From CAWJFP01 sp963842155 (lineage in GTDB: Bacteria > Pseudomonadota > Alphaproteobacteria > JACZXZ01): a stretch of DNA of 61,788 nucleotides. The stretch covers positions 1 through 61,788 of the forward strand of contig CAWJFP010000030.1 of the NCBI GenBank assembly GCA_963842155.1, in the 5' to 3' direction. The notes beneath the pieces are model-generated. The model did not search any database and was not told the DNA's origin. It saw only the letters and a list, made by a program, of their open reading frames with translations. Below, piece by piece: positions 1-8,932 of the stretch. The position numbers were made by a program, and so were the translations under genes. Position 1 is the stretch's first letter. Every line of letters starts with the position of its first letter.

Positions 1-85
1 TTTGTGCTTGGCGCCTTGGGCTTTGCTGCCACTGCACCGCACGACCCAGGCAAGCCCTTCGCTATCCGACTCAAGTCCGTGCTAG

Positions 86-778
86 GTCGCCGAACTCGAT
101 CCACCTGCATACACGCCATTCCGGATTCCGAACAACCCGCGTCGCATTCCCATCAAGCCACTTGCAAAGATTGCTGCAATCAACGCCAACGTTGTTCCAC
201 GCGCAGAGAACGACGGCGCAATAGTGCCGTATGTCGGACTACCCGAGTGCGACTTGAACGACGTGCGGGAAGTGGCCACCCGGACCTTTGCAAAAGTCAA
301 AGGACGCTCCATCGCTCGCGTCGGCGATATTTTGTTCGCGCGCATTGAGCCGAGCGTCTTCAACAAGAAGTACATCTTCGTCGAACATCTAGATGGCCAC
401 GATTATGCATACATATCCAGCGAATTCTATGCGGTCCGTGCCCACGGCGATGACTTCGACCAGCTGTACCTGTACGCGATGTTCCAATCCGCGTTTGTGT
501 TTGACCAAGTGCGCGGCAAGACTACCGGATCATCCGGGCGTCGCCGCCTCGACCCGGAGATTTTCGCCTCACTCTTGATTCCCTGGCCCGCCCCTGACAT
601 TCGCAAGAAGATCGCAGCCGAAGTCGTCCGACGCCGCGAACAGGCGAGCGATCTGCACGACCAGGCGCGCATCCTTTGGGATAAAGCCAAGCGGCGCTTC
701 GAGCAAGAACTACTCGGGCCAGAACCCAGCGAGCTAGAGTCAAAAGCGCGCGACGCCAATAGACGGCGCGGGACATGA
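86..778 (+). CDS. HsdS-like type I restriction specificity subunit, C-terminal part, 5' end disrupted or missing
   Basis: The readable product resembles a target-recognition half of a type I restriction-modification S subunit. It has the segment VGDILFARIEPSVFNKKY, an acidic stretch, then GSSGRRRLDPEIFASLLIPWP, followed by a basic coiled-coil-like tail (conserved-helix type). The first usable start in this frame is GTG at 224, but protein-like sequence (LAKIAAINANVVP) continues upstream to an in-frame TAG at 83-85. Frame 1 reads on to the window edge across the same area. The gene is therefore either frameshifted near 60-90 or cut by the window edge. No HsdM or HsdR is visible. Its stop overlaps the next start (ATGA). 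Family call is good; intactness is doubtful. Confidence 0.6.
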   Translation, partial: VAELDPPAYTPFRIPNNPRRIPIKPLAKIAAINANVVPRAENDGAIVPYVGLPECDLNDVREVATRTFAKVKGRSIARVGDILFARIEPSVFNKKYIFVEHLDGHDYAYISSEFYAVRAHGDDFDQLYLYAMFQSAFVFDQVRGKTTGSSGRRRLDPEIFASLLIPWPAPDIRKKIAAEVVRRREQASDLHDQARILWDKAKRRFEQELLGPEPSELESKARDANRRRGT

Positions 779-1464
779 GCAAGCTGCCCTATCTCGTTGG
801 CGAGATCAACGCCGCGCTAGAGGTCTACCTCTCCGGCCGTACCGGCCAGCAATTTAACCGCACGGCATTCATTCTATGTGATGATTGCGCGGAATTGGCC
901 AGCAAGCTCTTTCTCATCACCGATAGGCCGACGTGGAGTGATAAAAAGGCTAAAGGTGGCTTCAAGCGGTTCAAGGAATTCACAGCCGACGTACGGACGG
1001 TCTTTCACTCGAAAAGGCCAGCAGACTACCCCACCGCAGACGCGTTGCTAAAGAGGATCGAGGAGCGACGTGACCGTCGAAACGATTTCTTCCATTCCAC
1101 TCAATTGCTCGATTTGACTCTTCAGGCCAACGACTGTGTGGAAGCCTTTTGCGATCTGCTCGATTACGGCAAGCTGTTGTTTCCACCGGACGCCGCCACA
1201 CCTGATTCCGGTTGGGAAGCTAATGTGGAAGCAACCAGGAACATGGAGACCTGCGAGGCGCTCCTTCGTTTGGACAAGAAGGCGTATGGCGATCCCAGCG
1301 TCACACCCAAAATCAATACAATTCTCAAACGGCAGCCGCGACAAGGCGAGCGCGCGACGGGCAAAGGCTGCGAAGTCGTTCATCATCCGGAAGATCATCA
1401 TCTACGCCTATGCATCCGCAATGGTGGGAAGGCGCTCCGTGACAAGCTACGGGCTTTGCTGTGA
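775..1464 (+). CDS. Hypothetical protein in the restriction island
   Basis: A 229-residue soluble protein that I do not recognise. It starts at ATG 775, overlapping the HsdS-like stop by 4 bp, so translation is probably coupled. It is predicted mostly helical, with a central basic-acidic helix (LLKRIEERRDRRNDFFHS) and a C-terminal segment with HHPEDHHLRL and KALRDKLRALL. The RNDFFHS piece recalls all-helical HEPN-type proteins, which carry an R-x4-6-H motif, but here the spacing is R-N-D-F-F-H and the match is only suggestive. Position between a specificity subunit and an Mrr-like nuclease suggests a defence role. That is inference. Confidence 0.6.
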   Translation: MSKLPYLVGEINAALEVYLSGRTGQQFNRTAFILCDDCAELASKLFLITDRPTWSDKKAKGGFKRFKEFTADVRTVFHSKRPADYPTADALLKRIEERRDRRNDFFHSTQLLDLTLQANDCVEAFCDLLDYGKLLFPPDAATPDSGWEANVEATRNMETCEALLRLDKKAYGDPSVTPKINTILKRQPRQGERATGKGCEVVHHPEDHHLRLCIRNGGKALRDKLRALL

Positions 1465-1481
1465 GTCCATGGGGGGGTTGA

Positions 1482-2516
1482 ATGGCAATCTGGTTGGTTC
1501 GCGCCGGTTCTCACGGCGAATACGAGCAGAAATTCATCCAAGAAAGCCGCGTGTATGTGACCTGGAAAGGTCTAGACGTAAACCTTGCCAAGCTCGTCGC
1601 ACGTTCGGAACTGGCGGCCGCGATGACGCAACGTTATCCCGACACCAAGGTTAAGACAATCTTGAATTGGGTAAGCCAGTTGTGGCCGTTCGCGCATGAA
1701 ATGAAGAGAGGCGATCTGGTTGTTTTGCCGCTCAAGTCGCAGCGCGCCATCCAAATTGGCGAGATCACGGGCGACTACCATTTTGAACCTACCGGCCCAA
1801 ACCCGTACTTTCACTGGCGAGACGTGAAATGGATTGCAGAGGCCGTGCCACGCGCCAACTTCGGCCAAGACCTGCTCTATTCCTTTGGCGCCGCAATGAC
1901 GATCTGCCGGATACAGCGCAATAATGCCGAGCAGCGCATCGCGGCGATGCGGGCGAACGGCTGGCAGGCGGAAACCATCGCGGGGGCGACCATGACCACC
2001 GCGCCAATAACGGATGAAGAGGCCGAAGCCCCTGACCTCGAAGAGCTCGCACGCGACCAGATTGCCCAACTCATCTTCGCGCGTTTCAGTGGCCACAATT
2101 TGACTCGACTGGTGGAGGCCATCCTCAAGGCTCAGGGTTACACGACCTATCGCAGTCCAGAAGGCGCAGATGGCGGCGTGGATATCCTCGCCGGTTCCGG
2201 GCCGCTTGGCTTCGGGACGCCTCGACTTTGTATCGAAGTTAAGTCGGAGCGTGGCCCCATTGACCGTCCGACCGTAGATAAACTACTGGGAGCTGTCTCA
2301 AAATTCGGCGCGGAGGAGGGCTTGTTCGTTTCTTGGGGTGGCTTCAAGAGCAACGTGCAGAAGGAACTCGCGGCGAGTTTCTTCCGAGTGCGTCTTTGGA
2401 CGCAGAAGGAATTGTTGGAGCAACTGTTCGCACACTACGATGACCTCGACGAGGACTTGAAGGCTGAGTTGCCCCTGAAACGCATCTGGACCGTAGCGGC
2501 GCAGGACGAAGAGTAA
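1482..2516 (+). CDS. Mrr-like restriction endonuclease
   Basis: This 344-residue protein has two parts. Residues 1-150 resemble the N-terminal module of restriction-system proteins (AIWLVRAGSHGEYEQKF, possibly PUA/EVE-like). Residues 195-320 form an Mrr-type PD-(D/E)xK nuclease: after RLVEAILKAQGY come D234 in ADGGVDIL and E252-x-K254 in CIEVKSE, the expected catalytic set. The family usually cuts modified or foreign DNA (type IV restriction). It lies 17 bp after the unknown gene, so all three genes look like one operon. Base composition is lower in GC than the chromosome to the right, which fits acquisition. The next gene converges from the other strand 30 bp away. Confidence 0.8.
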   Translation: MAIWLVRAGSHGEYEQKFIQESRVYVTWKGLDVNLAKLVARSELAAAMTQRYPDTKVKTILNWVSQLWPFAHEMKRGDLVVLPLKSQRAIQIGEITGDYHFEPTGPNPYFHWRDVKWIAEAVPRANFGQDLLYSFGAAMTICRIQRNNAEQRIAAMRANGWQAETIAGATMTTAPITDEEAEAPDLEELARDQIAQLIFARFSGHNLTRLVEAILKAQGYTTYRSPEGADGGVDILAGSGPLGFGTPRLCIEVKSERGPIDRPTVDKLLGAVSKFGAEEGLFVSWGGFKSNVQKELAASFFRVRLWTQKELLEQLFAHYDDLDEDLKAELPLKRIWTVAAQDEE

Positions 2517-2546
2517 GGTTGCCACAAGGGAGTAGGAGATCATATC

Positions 2547-3623
2547 TCACACCACCCGGGCGAGGGTGAGGCCGAACCAGGCTTTCGCGTCGCTCCAGCG
2601 CGCGACGGGCGCGAAACCGTGCCGGATGAGCTCGGCGCCCACCTCGTCGAGATCGAACTTGCGCGAGATCTCGGTGCGCATCCGCTCGCCCGCTTGGAAA
2701 CGCGCTTCGAGGCCGAGGGCCGCGAGCGAGACGCGCTGTTCCATCCGGCTTTCTAGCTGCATCTCGATCTGGCGCCGCGCGCGGTCGTAGAAGGCGCGAT
2801 GGGCGAACTGGGGAAGCGCGAAATCGCCGCGGAAGCGGCGGTTGAGATGGCGCAGCATATTGAGGTTGAACGCGGCGGTGACGCCTTGCGCGTCGTTATA
2901 GGCGGCCTCGATGATGCGCGGGTCCTTGTCGAGGTCGGTGCCGACGAGGAAATAATCGCCCGGGCGCGAATGGACGCGCAGCCGCGCGAGGAAGAGGCTG
3001 GTCTCCTCCGGCGTGAGGTTGCCGATGGTGCTGCCGAGAAAGAGGATGAGCCGCGGCGGCGCTTGGTCGGGCGCCTCGGGCTCGGGCGCCTCGGGGCCGG
3101 GCGGCGCCGCCGCGGGCAAGGGCTCGGACAGGGCCGCGAGCGCCTCCTCGTAGCGTCCCACGACGGCGCCGAACTCGAGCCGGGGATAGTCGGCGAGCAG
3201 CCGCTCCGCCGCTCCCTCGAGGCTCGCGCGGCTCACGTCGATGGCGACGTAGCGCAAGGCGCCGCCGAGCGCCTCATAGGCGTCGAGCAGGAGCCGCGTC
3301 TTCTCGGCGCTGCCGCTGCCGAGCTCGACGAGCGTCGCCTGCCCGGTCGCCCGCGCGATCGCGGGCGCGCAATCGGCGAGGAGCCTTCGCTCGGTGCGCG
3401 TCGGGTAATATTCCGGGAGCGCGGAGATGCGCTCGAAGAGCAGCGAGCCATGCTCGTCGTAGAAGAAGCGGCAGGGCAGATGCTTGGGCGTGGCCGCGAG
3501 GCCACGCGCGAGCTCGGCGCGATCCTCCTCGTCCTCGCCTGCGCTCTCGAGATCGAGCCAGGCAAGGCGCGGCTCGGCGCCCGAGCGAGCGGGCGCCAAC
3601 GCGGCTCTAGGCTTCTTCGACAT
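2547..3623 (-). CDS. egtD: L-histidine N-alpha-methyltransferase EgtD
   Basis: EgtD trimethylates histidine with three SAM to give hercynine, the first step of ergothioneine synthesis. The 358-residue product shows the family signature in order: FFYDEHGS (53-60), ISALPEYYPTRTE (66-78), the SAM-binding loop VELGSGSAEKTR (99-110), FLGSTIGNLTPEE, and the C-terminal MRTEISRKFD. I chose ATG 3623 because it begins the family alignment; the frame stays open much further upstream but only in the shadow of egtB. It overlaps the 3' end of egtB by 17 bp. Genes for EgtA, EgtC and EgtE are not in the window. Confidence 0.93.
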   Translation of the reverse strand: MSKKPRAALAPARSGAEPRLAWLDLESAGEDEEDRAELARGLAATPKHLPCRFFYDEHGSLLFERISALPEYYPTRTERRLLADCAPAIARATGQATLVELGSGSAEKTRLLLDAYEALGGALRYVAIDVSRASLEGAAERLLADYPRLEFGAVVGRYEEALAALSEPLPAAAPPGPEAPEPEAPDQAPPRLILFLGSTIGNLTPEETSLFLARLRVHSRPGDYFLVGTDLDKDPRIIEAAYNDAQGVTAAFNLNMLRHLNRRFRGDFALPQFAHRAFYDRARRQIEMQLESRMEQRVSLAALGLEARFQAGERMRTEISRKFDLDEVGAELIRHGFAPVARWSDAKAWFGLTLARVV

Positions 3624-4737
3624 AGCGGCACCCCGCGAAAATCTGGCGCATGCCCGGCTCGTACCAATTGCGGAAGCTCGGCCGCAACAAGGGCGCGGCG
3701 CTGGCCCAGCTGCCGCCCTTGAGCACCCGATGCCGGCCGTCGAAATAGGCGGCCGAATAGCCCTCATAAGGATAGGGCGCGAAGCCCGGATAGGGCGCGA
3801 AGGCGGTGGCCGTCCATTGCCACACCTCGCCGAGCCGCACCAGCGCGGGATGGCGGCGCGCCGCATATTCCCATTCCGCCTCGCTCGGCAGGCGCGCGCC
3901 GAGATATCGGCAACAAGCCTCGGCCTCGTAAGCCGAGATGCCGAAGACCGCCTCGTCCTCTCCCTCGCAGCCGTAAAGCGGCCCCTCGACCTCGCTCGCC
4001 CGGCGCCAGGCCCAGCCTTCGGCCGACCAGAAGCGCGCCTCGCCATAGCCGCCCGCCGCGATGAATTCGCGATAGCGGCGCTTCGTCAGCGGACGGCGCG
4101 AGATGCGGAAGGGTGCCACCGCCACGCGCCGCGAGGGGCGCTCATTGTCGAGCGCCTCGACGCCGTCATGGCCCATCTGGAAGAAGCCGCCGGCGATCCC
4201 GATCATCTCGTCGCCGTCATCCGCGGGGCTTTCATCGCGCCGCGCCGCCGCGCCCGCATCGAGGCCGAGCAGCCGGCGCAGCACGGCGATGGTCTCGGCA
4301 TGCTGCGCCTCATGCTGCAGGATGAAATGCCAAAGCCGCGCTCGGTCCCCGAGCGGCCCGCCCGCGAGCCGCGCCAGGCTTCGCGCGCGCACCTCAGCGA
4401 GATAGGCGAGCAGCGCCTCGCGCGGCGGCAAGGCGGCGCGCGCGGCCTTGGGCAACCCGTCCTGGCGGAAGAGCAGGCCCCATTCGGCGCGCGGATCCTC
4501 GCCGCCATTGAGCCACAGCGCCTCGCTGTAGGCGATATGCCCGAGATGCCAGCCGATCGGGCTGAAGGCGGGATCGGGCATCGCCGCGAGCGCCGCGTCG
4601 TCGAGCTCGATCACGCGCGCGAGCGTGGCCTCGCGGCATGACGTCATCGCGGCGCCGAGCTCGGACTCCATCCCCCCGCCGCTCGCGAGAAGGGGCTTGG
4701 GATCGAAGACAGTTTGGCGTTGCGGCAGCGCGCTCAT
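3607..4737 (-). CDS. egtB: Ergothioneine sulfoxide synthase EgtB
   Basis: EgtB is a non-haem iron enzyme that joins hercynine to a thiol donor by oxidative C-S bond formation. The 376-residue protein has an N-terminal DinB-like domain with an iron ligand candidate in GWHLGH (about H64/H67) and the H-x3-H-x-E motif HEAQHAE (142-148). A C-terminal formylglycine-generating-enzyme-like domain carries LPSEAEWEYAARR and GGSWAS, ending FRNWYEPGMRQIFAGCRY. Start ATG 4737 overlaps the denD stop (ATGA). Since egtA and egtC are absent here, the donor could be cysteine rather than gamma-glutamylcysteine, as in some EgtB subtypes. That is inference only. Confidence 0.92.
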   Translation of the reverse strand: MSALPQRQTVFDPKPLLASGGGMESELGAAMTSCREATLARVIELDDAALAAMPDPAFSPIGWHLGHIAYSEALWLNGGEDPRAEWGLLFRQDGLPKAARAALPPREALLAYLAEVRARSLARLAGGPLGDRARLWHFILQHEAQHAETIAVLRRLLGLDAGAAARRDESPADDGDEMIGIAGGFFQMGHDGVEALDNERPSRRVAVAPFRISRRPLTKRRYREFIAAGGYGEARFWSAEGWAWRRASEVEGPLYGCEGEDEAVFGISAYEAEACCRYLGARLPSEAEWEYAARRHPALVRLGEVWQWTATAFAPYPGFAPYPYEGYSAAYFDGRHRVLKGGSWASAAPLLRPSFRNWYEPGMRQIFAGCRYVEEA

Positions 4738-5741
4738 GGCTCGTCTCCCGCGCCGGTCCCGCGCGCCGGCAGGAAATCCTCCATATAGCCGCGAATGATC
4801 GCGTCGATGTCTGGCTCGCTTGTCAGCCCCAGCGCCGCGGCGCGCGCCCAACCCGTGGCGCTCGGCCAGCCCGCGACGATGCGCTCGATCGCGGGGTCCG
4901 GCGCCAGCTCGATGGGGCCGAGCTTGCGGCCCGCGGCCACGCGCCGGAGCGCTTCGATCATCTCGGCGAGGCTGACCGAAAGGCTCGGGAAATTCACCGC
5001 ACGGTCGGCGCCGAGCGCCTCGCCCGGCACGTCATGCAGGCGGATCAGGTTCTCCGTCGCCGCGCGATGTCCGAGCACCGGCAGGCGCGCCTCGAGCGCC
5101 ACCGGCAGCCGGCAAGCCTCGCCGTTGAGCGGCTCGCGAATGACGCCGCTCACGAAGCCCGAAGCCGCTTTGTTCGGCCGTCCTGGCCGCACGATGATCG
5201 TGGGAAGCCGCGCGGCGCGGCCGTCGATGAAGCCTTTGCGGGTATAGTCATTGACAAGGAGCTCGCCGATCGCCTTGGTCGTACCGTATGTGGTTTGCGG
5301 CAGGAGCTTGGTCAAGTCGTCGCAGCGCTCGGGCATGGCGGGCCCGCCGAAGGCCGCGACCGAGCTCGCGAAGACGAGCCGCGGCCTGCCAGAGCGCCGC
5401 CGGCAGGCCTCGAGCAGATGGCGCGCGCCGTCGAGATTGACGCGCATGGCCAGATCGAAATCCTGCTCGGCCCCCGCGCTCACCACCGAAGCCAGATGGA
5501 AGACGGCGATATCGTCGCGGTCGATGAGCGAGGCGACCTGGTCGCGCTCGGCCATGTCGCCCGCGACGAAGCGGGCGCGCGACAGCTTGTGCTCGGGCGG
5601 CGGCGGTGCCGCGTCGAACAGCAGGAGATCGTCCAAGGGCTCGAGCGCGCCCGAAGGGCCGACGAGACGGCCGCGCGCGAGAAGCAGGCCCGCGAGTTGG
5701 CGCCCGATGAAGCCCGCGCCGCCGGTGATCACGACCTTCAT
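4734..5741 (-). CDS. denD: NAD-dependent epimerase/dehydratase family protein, D-erythronate dehydrogenase-like
   Basis: An extended short-chain dehydrogenase of 335 residues. The Rossmann motif GGAGFIG is at 7-13, the active-site serines are in FASSVAAF (about 125-131), and the catalytic Y-x3-K is YGTTK (152-156). The segment RLPTIIVRPGRPNKAASGF is typical of DenD, which oxidises D-erythronate to 2-oxo-tetronate. It sits 6 bp after the histidine kinase stop and overlaps egtB by 4 bp, so it belongs to the kinase-denD-egtB-egtD transcription unit. No other tetronate genes (otnK, otnC, otnI) are nearby, so the natural substrate is open. Confidence 0.72.
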   Translation of the reverse strand: MKVVITGGAGFIGRQLAGLLLARGRLVGPSGALEPLDDLLLFDAAPPPPEHKLSRARFVAGDMAERDQVASLIDRDDIAVFHLASVVSAGAEQDFDLAMRVNLDGARHLLEACRRRSGRPRLVFASSVAAFGGPAMPERCDDLTKLLPQTTYGTTKAIGELLVNDYTRKGFIDGRAARLPTIIVRPGRPNKAASGFVSGVIREPLNGEACRLPVALEARLPVLGHRAATENLIRLHDVPGEALGADRAVNFPSLSVSLAEMIEALRRVAAGRKLGPIELAPDPAIERIVAGWPSATGWARAAALGLTSEPDIDAIIRGYMEDFLPARGTGAGDEP

Positions 5742-5747
5742 GGCCGG

Positions 5748-7235
5748 CTAAGTCCCGCCCGCGGTCTTGCCCCCGGCAGCGGCCTCGGCGGCGGAATCGC
5801 CCTGCGCCGCCGCATCGCTCGCGGCGAGAGCGCGCTCGGGCGGCAGGCGGATGGTGATCTTGGTGCCGGCGCCCGGCGCGCTCTCGATCTCGAATTTGCC
5901 GCCGTGAAGCTCGACCAAACGCTTGGCGAGCGGCAGGCCGAGCCCGGCGCCTTCCGCGCGCATCCCCGGCCGGCTGTCGAGCTGCACGAAAGGGGTGAGG
6001 GCGCGGGGGATATCCTCGGCCCGCATGCCGACGCCGCTGTCGGCGACCGATATCACCGTGGCGCCCGTCGCGTCGCTCGCGGCCGAGATCCGTATGCGGC
6101 CGCCGGGCGCGGTGAACTTGATGGCGTTCGAAAGAAGATTGAGCAGCACCTGGCGCAAGCGGCCCGCATCGCCCCGGATGGCGGGCAGCCCCGGCGACAC
6201 CGCGCGCTCGAGCGCGAGGCCCGCGGCCTTCGCCTGCTCGCTCACCATGCGCACGCTCATATCGATCACGCCATCGAGGTCGACCACGTCCTCCTCGATC
6301 AGCAGCGCGCCCGCCTCCGCCTTCAGCATGTCGAGCACGCGCTTCACCACCTCGAGGAGATGCTGGGCGGCCTCGTTGATGTAGCGGCCATGGTCGAGAT
6401 ATTCGGGGCTCGGCATGGGGCCGTAGCGCTCGCTCGTGAACATGTCGGAGAAGCCGATGATGGCGTTGAGCGGCGTGCGCAGCTCATGGCTGAGATGGGC
6501 GAGAAATTCCGACTTCGCGCGCGATTCCGTCTCGGCCGCGTCGCGGCCCGCGGCGAGCTCGCGGACGAGCGCCGCCTTCTCGGCCTTGAGACGGAAGGTC
6601 TCGGTGAGCGCGCGGTTCAAGTCGCGCCCGACCACGGCGAGCACCACGATGATGACGACCGTCGCGAGCGCCATGCCGATCGAGACGGTCGTGCCGCGCC
6701 AAAGCAAGGCTGCGATCGCGGGCAGCACCGCAGGCAGCGCCAAGGCGCTGAAGGTCGGCAGATGCACCGAATAGGCGGCGATGACGACGGCCGTCATTAT
6801 CATGACGGCGAGCCCGACGTCGACGTAGTAGGCGGGATCATCGACGAGGAAGACGAGCGAGGCGGCGAGCCCCCAGAGGCAGCCCGCGACGAGCGCGCCG
6901 AGGGCATAGCGCCGGAGCCAGCGTTCGGCGCTCTCGGTCGGATGCGGCGCGCGGCGATAGGCGCGCCAGCCGAGGAAACGCACGCCCGTGACCAGGTAGA
7001 AGGCGAGGAGCCAGGCCGCGAGCAGCCAAGCCGGGTAGAAGCTCCCCACCAGCATGACGACGGCCGGCGCCGCGACGAGATTGATCATCATGGCGACGGG
7101 CGAGCGGTAGAGCATATCCGCCTGCTCGGCTCGCACGCCCTGCATGATCGCGGCCTTGGCCGATGCGTCGCGCGACAGCACTGCGCCCGGCGCACGCCCT
7201 CCGGCCGAGCTGACCGACGAGTCGATCACGCGCAT
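5748..7235 (-). CDS. Membrane sensor histidine kinase, orphan
   Basis: A 495-residue kinase. Roughly residues 45-205 contain about six hydrophobic membrane helices in three pairs (for example LVAAPAVVMLVGSFYPAWLL), with no large periplasmic loop, so it may sense through the membrane. A short coiled coil (ETFRLKAEKAALVREL) leads to the HisKA box HLSHELRTPLNAIIGFSDM, with the phospho-acceptor His near 250. The N box is NLLSNAIKF, and the G boxes are DSGVGM and GAGLGLPLAK. The tail (about 30 residues) is Ala/Gly-rich. ATG 7235 was chosen over an upstream in-frame start at 7313. No response regulator is adjacent. It is first in the ergothioneine operon. Confidence 0.88.
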   Translation of the reverse strand: MRVIDSSVSSAGGRAPGAVLSRDASAKAAIMQGVRAEQADMLYRSPVAMMINLVAAPAVVMLVGSFYPAWLLAAWLLAFYLVTGVRFLGWRAYRRAPHPTESAERWLRRYALGALVAGCLWGLAASLVFLVDDPAYYVDVGLAVMIMTAVVIAAYSVHLPTFSALALPAVLPAIAALLWRGTTVSIGMALATVVIIVVLAVVGRDLNRALTETFRLKAEKAALVRELAAGRDAAETESRAKSEFLAHLSHELRTPLNAIIGFSDMFTSERYGPMPSPEYLDHGRYINEAAQHLLEVVKRVLDMLKAEAGALLIEEDVVDLDGVIDMSVRMVSEQAKAAGLALERAVSPGLPAIRGDAGRLRQVLLNLLSNAIKFTAPGGRIRISAASDATGATVISVADSGVGMRAEDIPRALTPFVQLDSRPGMRAEGAGLGLPLAKRLVELHGGKFEIESAPGAGTKITIRLPPERALAASDAAAQGDSAAEAAAGGKTAGGT

Positions 7236-7426
7236 CCCCCCAAATGGCGGCAAGATGCGGCGCGGCCAATCGCGCCGCGCCCGCTCCCGCCGCGGATACC
7301 AAGATGCGCCCACGATGCCGACCCCTTATGCCGACTGGGATCGTTGAAGATTCGCCCGACTCGCGACGCGACCCTTTGCTACGATGGCGCCATGCCGCCC
7401 GCCGATCCAAGCCGGCCCCGACTGTC

Positions 7427-7861
7427 GTGAGCCGACGCTATCCCGAGCGTCCCTTCGTCGGGATCGGCGCCGTCGTCTTCCGCGCCGACCGGGTGCTGCT
7501 GGTGAAGCGCGCCAAGGCCCCGCGCGAAGGGGAATGGAGCATTCCAGGCGGCATCCAGCATCTGGGCGAGACGGTTCATGAGGCGCTGCGTCGCGAGGTG
7601 CTCGAGGAGACGGGTCTCGGCGTCGAGGTGGTCGACGTCGTCGCTGTTGTCGACGCGATATTCCGCGATGAGGCCGGGCGTGTAAAGTACCACTACACCC
7701 TGATCGACCTGCTGGCGGAATGGCGCTCGGGCGAGGCCCGGCCCGGCGACGACGCGACCGAGTGCGCCTGGGCGCCGCTCGACCGGCTCGACGGCTATGG
7801 GCTCTGGGGGGAGACCGCGCGGGTCATAGGGCTCGCGGCCAAGCGGCGCGGGCCCGGCTGA
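7427..7861 (+). CDS. Nudix hydrolase
   Basis: A single-domain Nudix hydrolase of 144 residues if started at GTG 7427 (SRRYPERPFVGIGAVVF). The Nudix box is complete: G-x5-E-x7-R-E-x-x-E-E-x-G, seen as GIQHLGETVHEALRREVLEE followed by TGL. This family hydrolyses nucleoside diphosphates linked to another group, using Mg2+ at the REVLEE helix. The substrate cannot be told from sequence. The frame is open further upstream to 7244, but that stretch lies in the divergent promoter region and reads as low-complexity Arg/Ala, so I reject it. Divergent from the histidine kinase. Confidence 0.85.
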   Translation: MSRRYPERPFVGIGAVVFRADRVLLVKRAKAPREGEWSIPGGIQHLGETVHEALRREVLEETGLGVEVVDVVAVVDAIFRDEAGRVKYHYTLIDLLAEWRSGEARPGDDATECAWAPLDRLDGYGLWGETARVIGLAAKRRGPG

Positions 7862-8003
7862 GGCCGCGCGGCGAGAGCGGCCGGTCGCGCATGCGGGAAG
7901 CGGCGGCGTTGCTGCCCGCCACCTGTCATCACAATTCCGTGAATACTACTTTTGCGTGTGAAGAACGGAAGCCTCGGCCGCGCGGACCAGCTCCGCGCCT
8001 CGC

Positions 8004-8606
8004 TTAGCGGCAGCCGCCGCGCATCGGCTGCGCCATGTCGAGCACCCAGTAGGTCGGGAGCACGCCCTGCGCCTGGCCCGGGTCGAGCGCCACGAACCCC
8101 ACCCCGGCCTGGCAGACGACCGGATTGAAGAGGTTGCGCGCATGCTCGGGGCTGTTCTCCCAGAGCTGCACGATATATTCGGCCGCTTGAAGGCCGCCCG
8201 CCACGTTCTCCACCGCGCGGCTATAGACATAGCCGTGCCGGTCGAGACGCGTGCCGAGATAGGCGCCGGAGCTGTCCACATGGGAGATCTCGTGGCGCGA
8301 GGCGAGATCGGCGGCCAAGTCCTGGGCGGTGCGCATCAGCGCGGGCTCGAGGCGCACCGGCGGCAGGCCGCGCTCGGCCCGCACCTGATTGACGGCGGCG
8401 ACCATGCGCTGGGCGAATTGGAGCATATCGGCGTCGCGGTCGGGAGCCGCGCCTGCGGGCGGAGGCACGAGCGCGGCGCGGATCATCTCCTCGGCGGCGG
8501 TGGCGGCGGTGGCCGGATCGGTGATCGCCTCGGCGGCAAGGCATTGGCCGGCCGCATAGCCCAAGACGAGCGTCAGGCCTAGAATGCCAAGCAAGCGACG
8601 GGCCAT
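8004..8606 (-). CDS. Exported CAP (SCP/PR1-like) domain protein
   Basis: A 200-residue secreted protein. A signal peptide with a hydrophobic core (LLGILGLTLVLGYAAGQCLA) ends near residue 25. The rest is a CAP domain: RMVAAVNQVRAERGLPPVRL, a conserved HVDS segment, ENVAGG, LWENSPEHARNLFNP and a C-terminal YWVLDMAQP. Bacterial CAP proteins are extracytoplasmic and their roles are mostly unknown. Start ATG 8604-8606 has a purine-rich ribosome site (GGAAAGGGGGG) just upstream, which favours it over an upstream in-frame ATG. It converges on the Nudix gene across 142 bp in which I see no clear terminator. Confidence 0.82.
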   Translation of the reverse strand: MARRLLGILGLTLVLGYAAGQCLAAEAITDPATAATAAEEMIRAALVPPPAGAAPDRDADMLQFAQRMVAAVNQVRAERGLPPVRLEPALMRTAQDLAADLASRHEISHVDSSGAYLGTRLDRHGYVYSRAVENVAGGLQAAEYIVQLWENSPEHARNLFNPVVCQAGVGFVALDPGQAQGVLPTYWVLDMAQPMRGGCR

Positions 8607-8932
8607 CGCCCCCCCTTTCCGTACCCGGCGGATCCGGCTCTGTTGCCGGCCTGGACCCTTCGGGCACCCCACAGCCGCGATTCTAACCTTGAACAATTCC
8701 TGCGTCATCAAAAGAGTGTGCGCTTCACAGGTTTACGGAGGCTTAAAGCGCAGGGGCGGAAGCGGCGGCAAATTACCGGCGCAGGGCGGCCTGCCGCCTG
8801 GACGGACGGGTGCCTGGGCGCCTGAAACGGGGTTGTTCACATTCGTTAGGGCCTGACGGCGCACCGCGCGCCTGAATCCTGACATAGTCTCGTATTAGAA
8901 AGTCAGCGGCGCGGTATTGAGGCGATCCAGCC
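8607..8932. other. Divergent intergenic region between the CAP-protein and MlaC-like genes
   Basis: About 360 bp separate the two divergent start codons. I see no convincing gene. The region should hold promoters for both neighbours; its right end carries the perfect dyad at 8933-8948 annotated separately. Confidence 0.5.
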
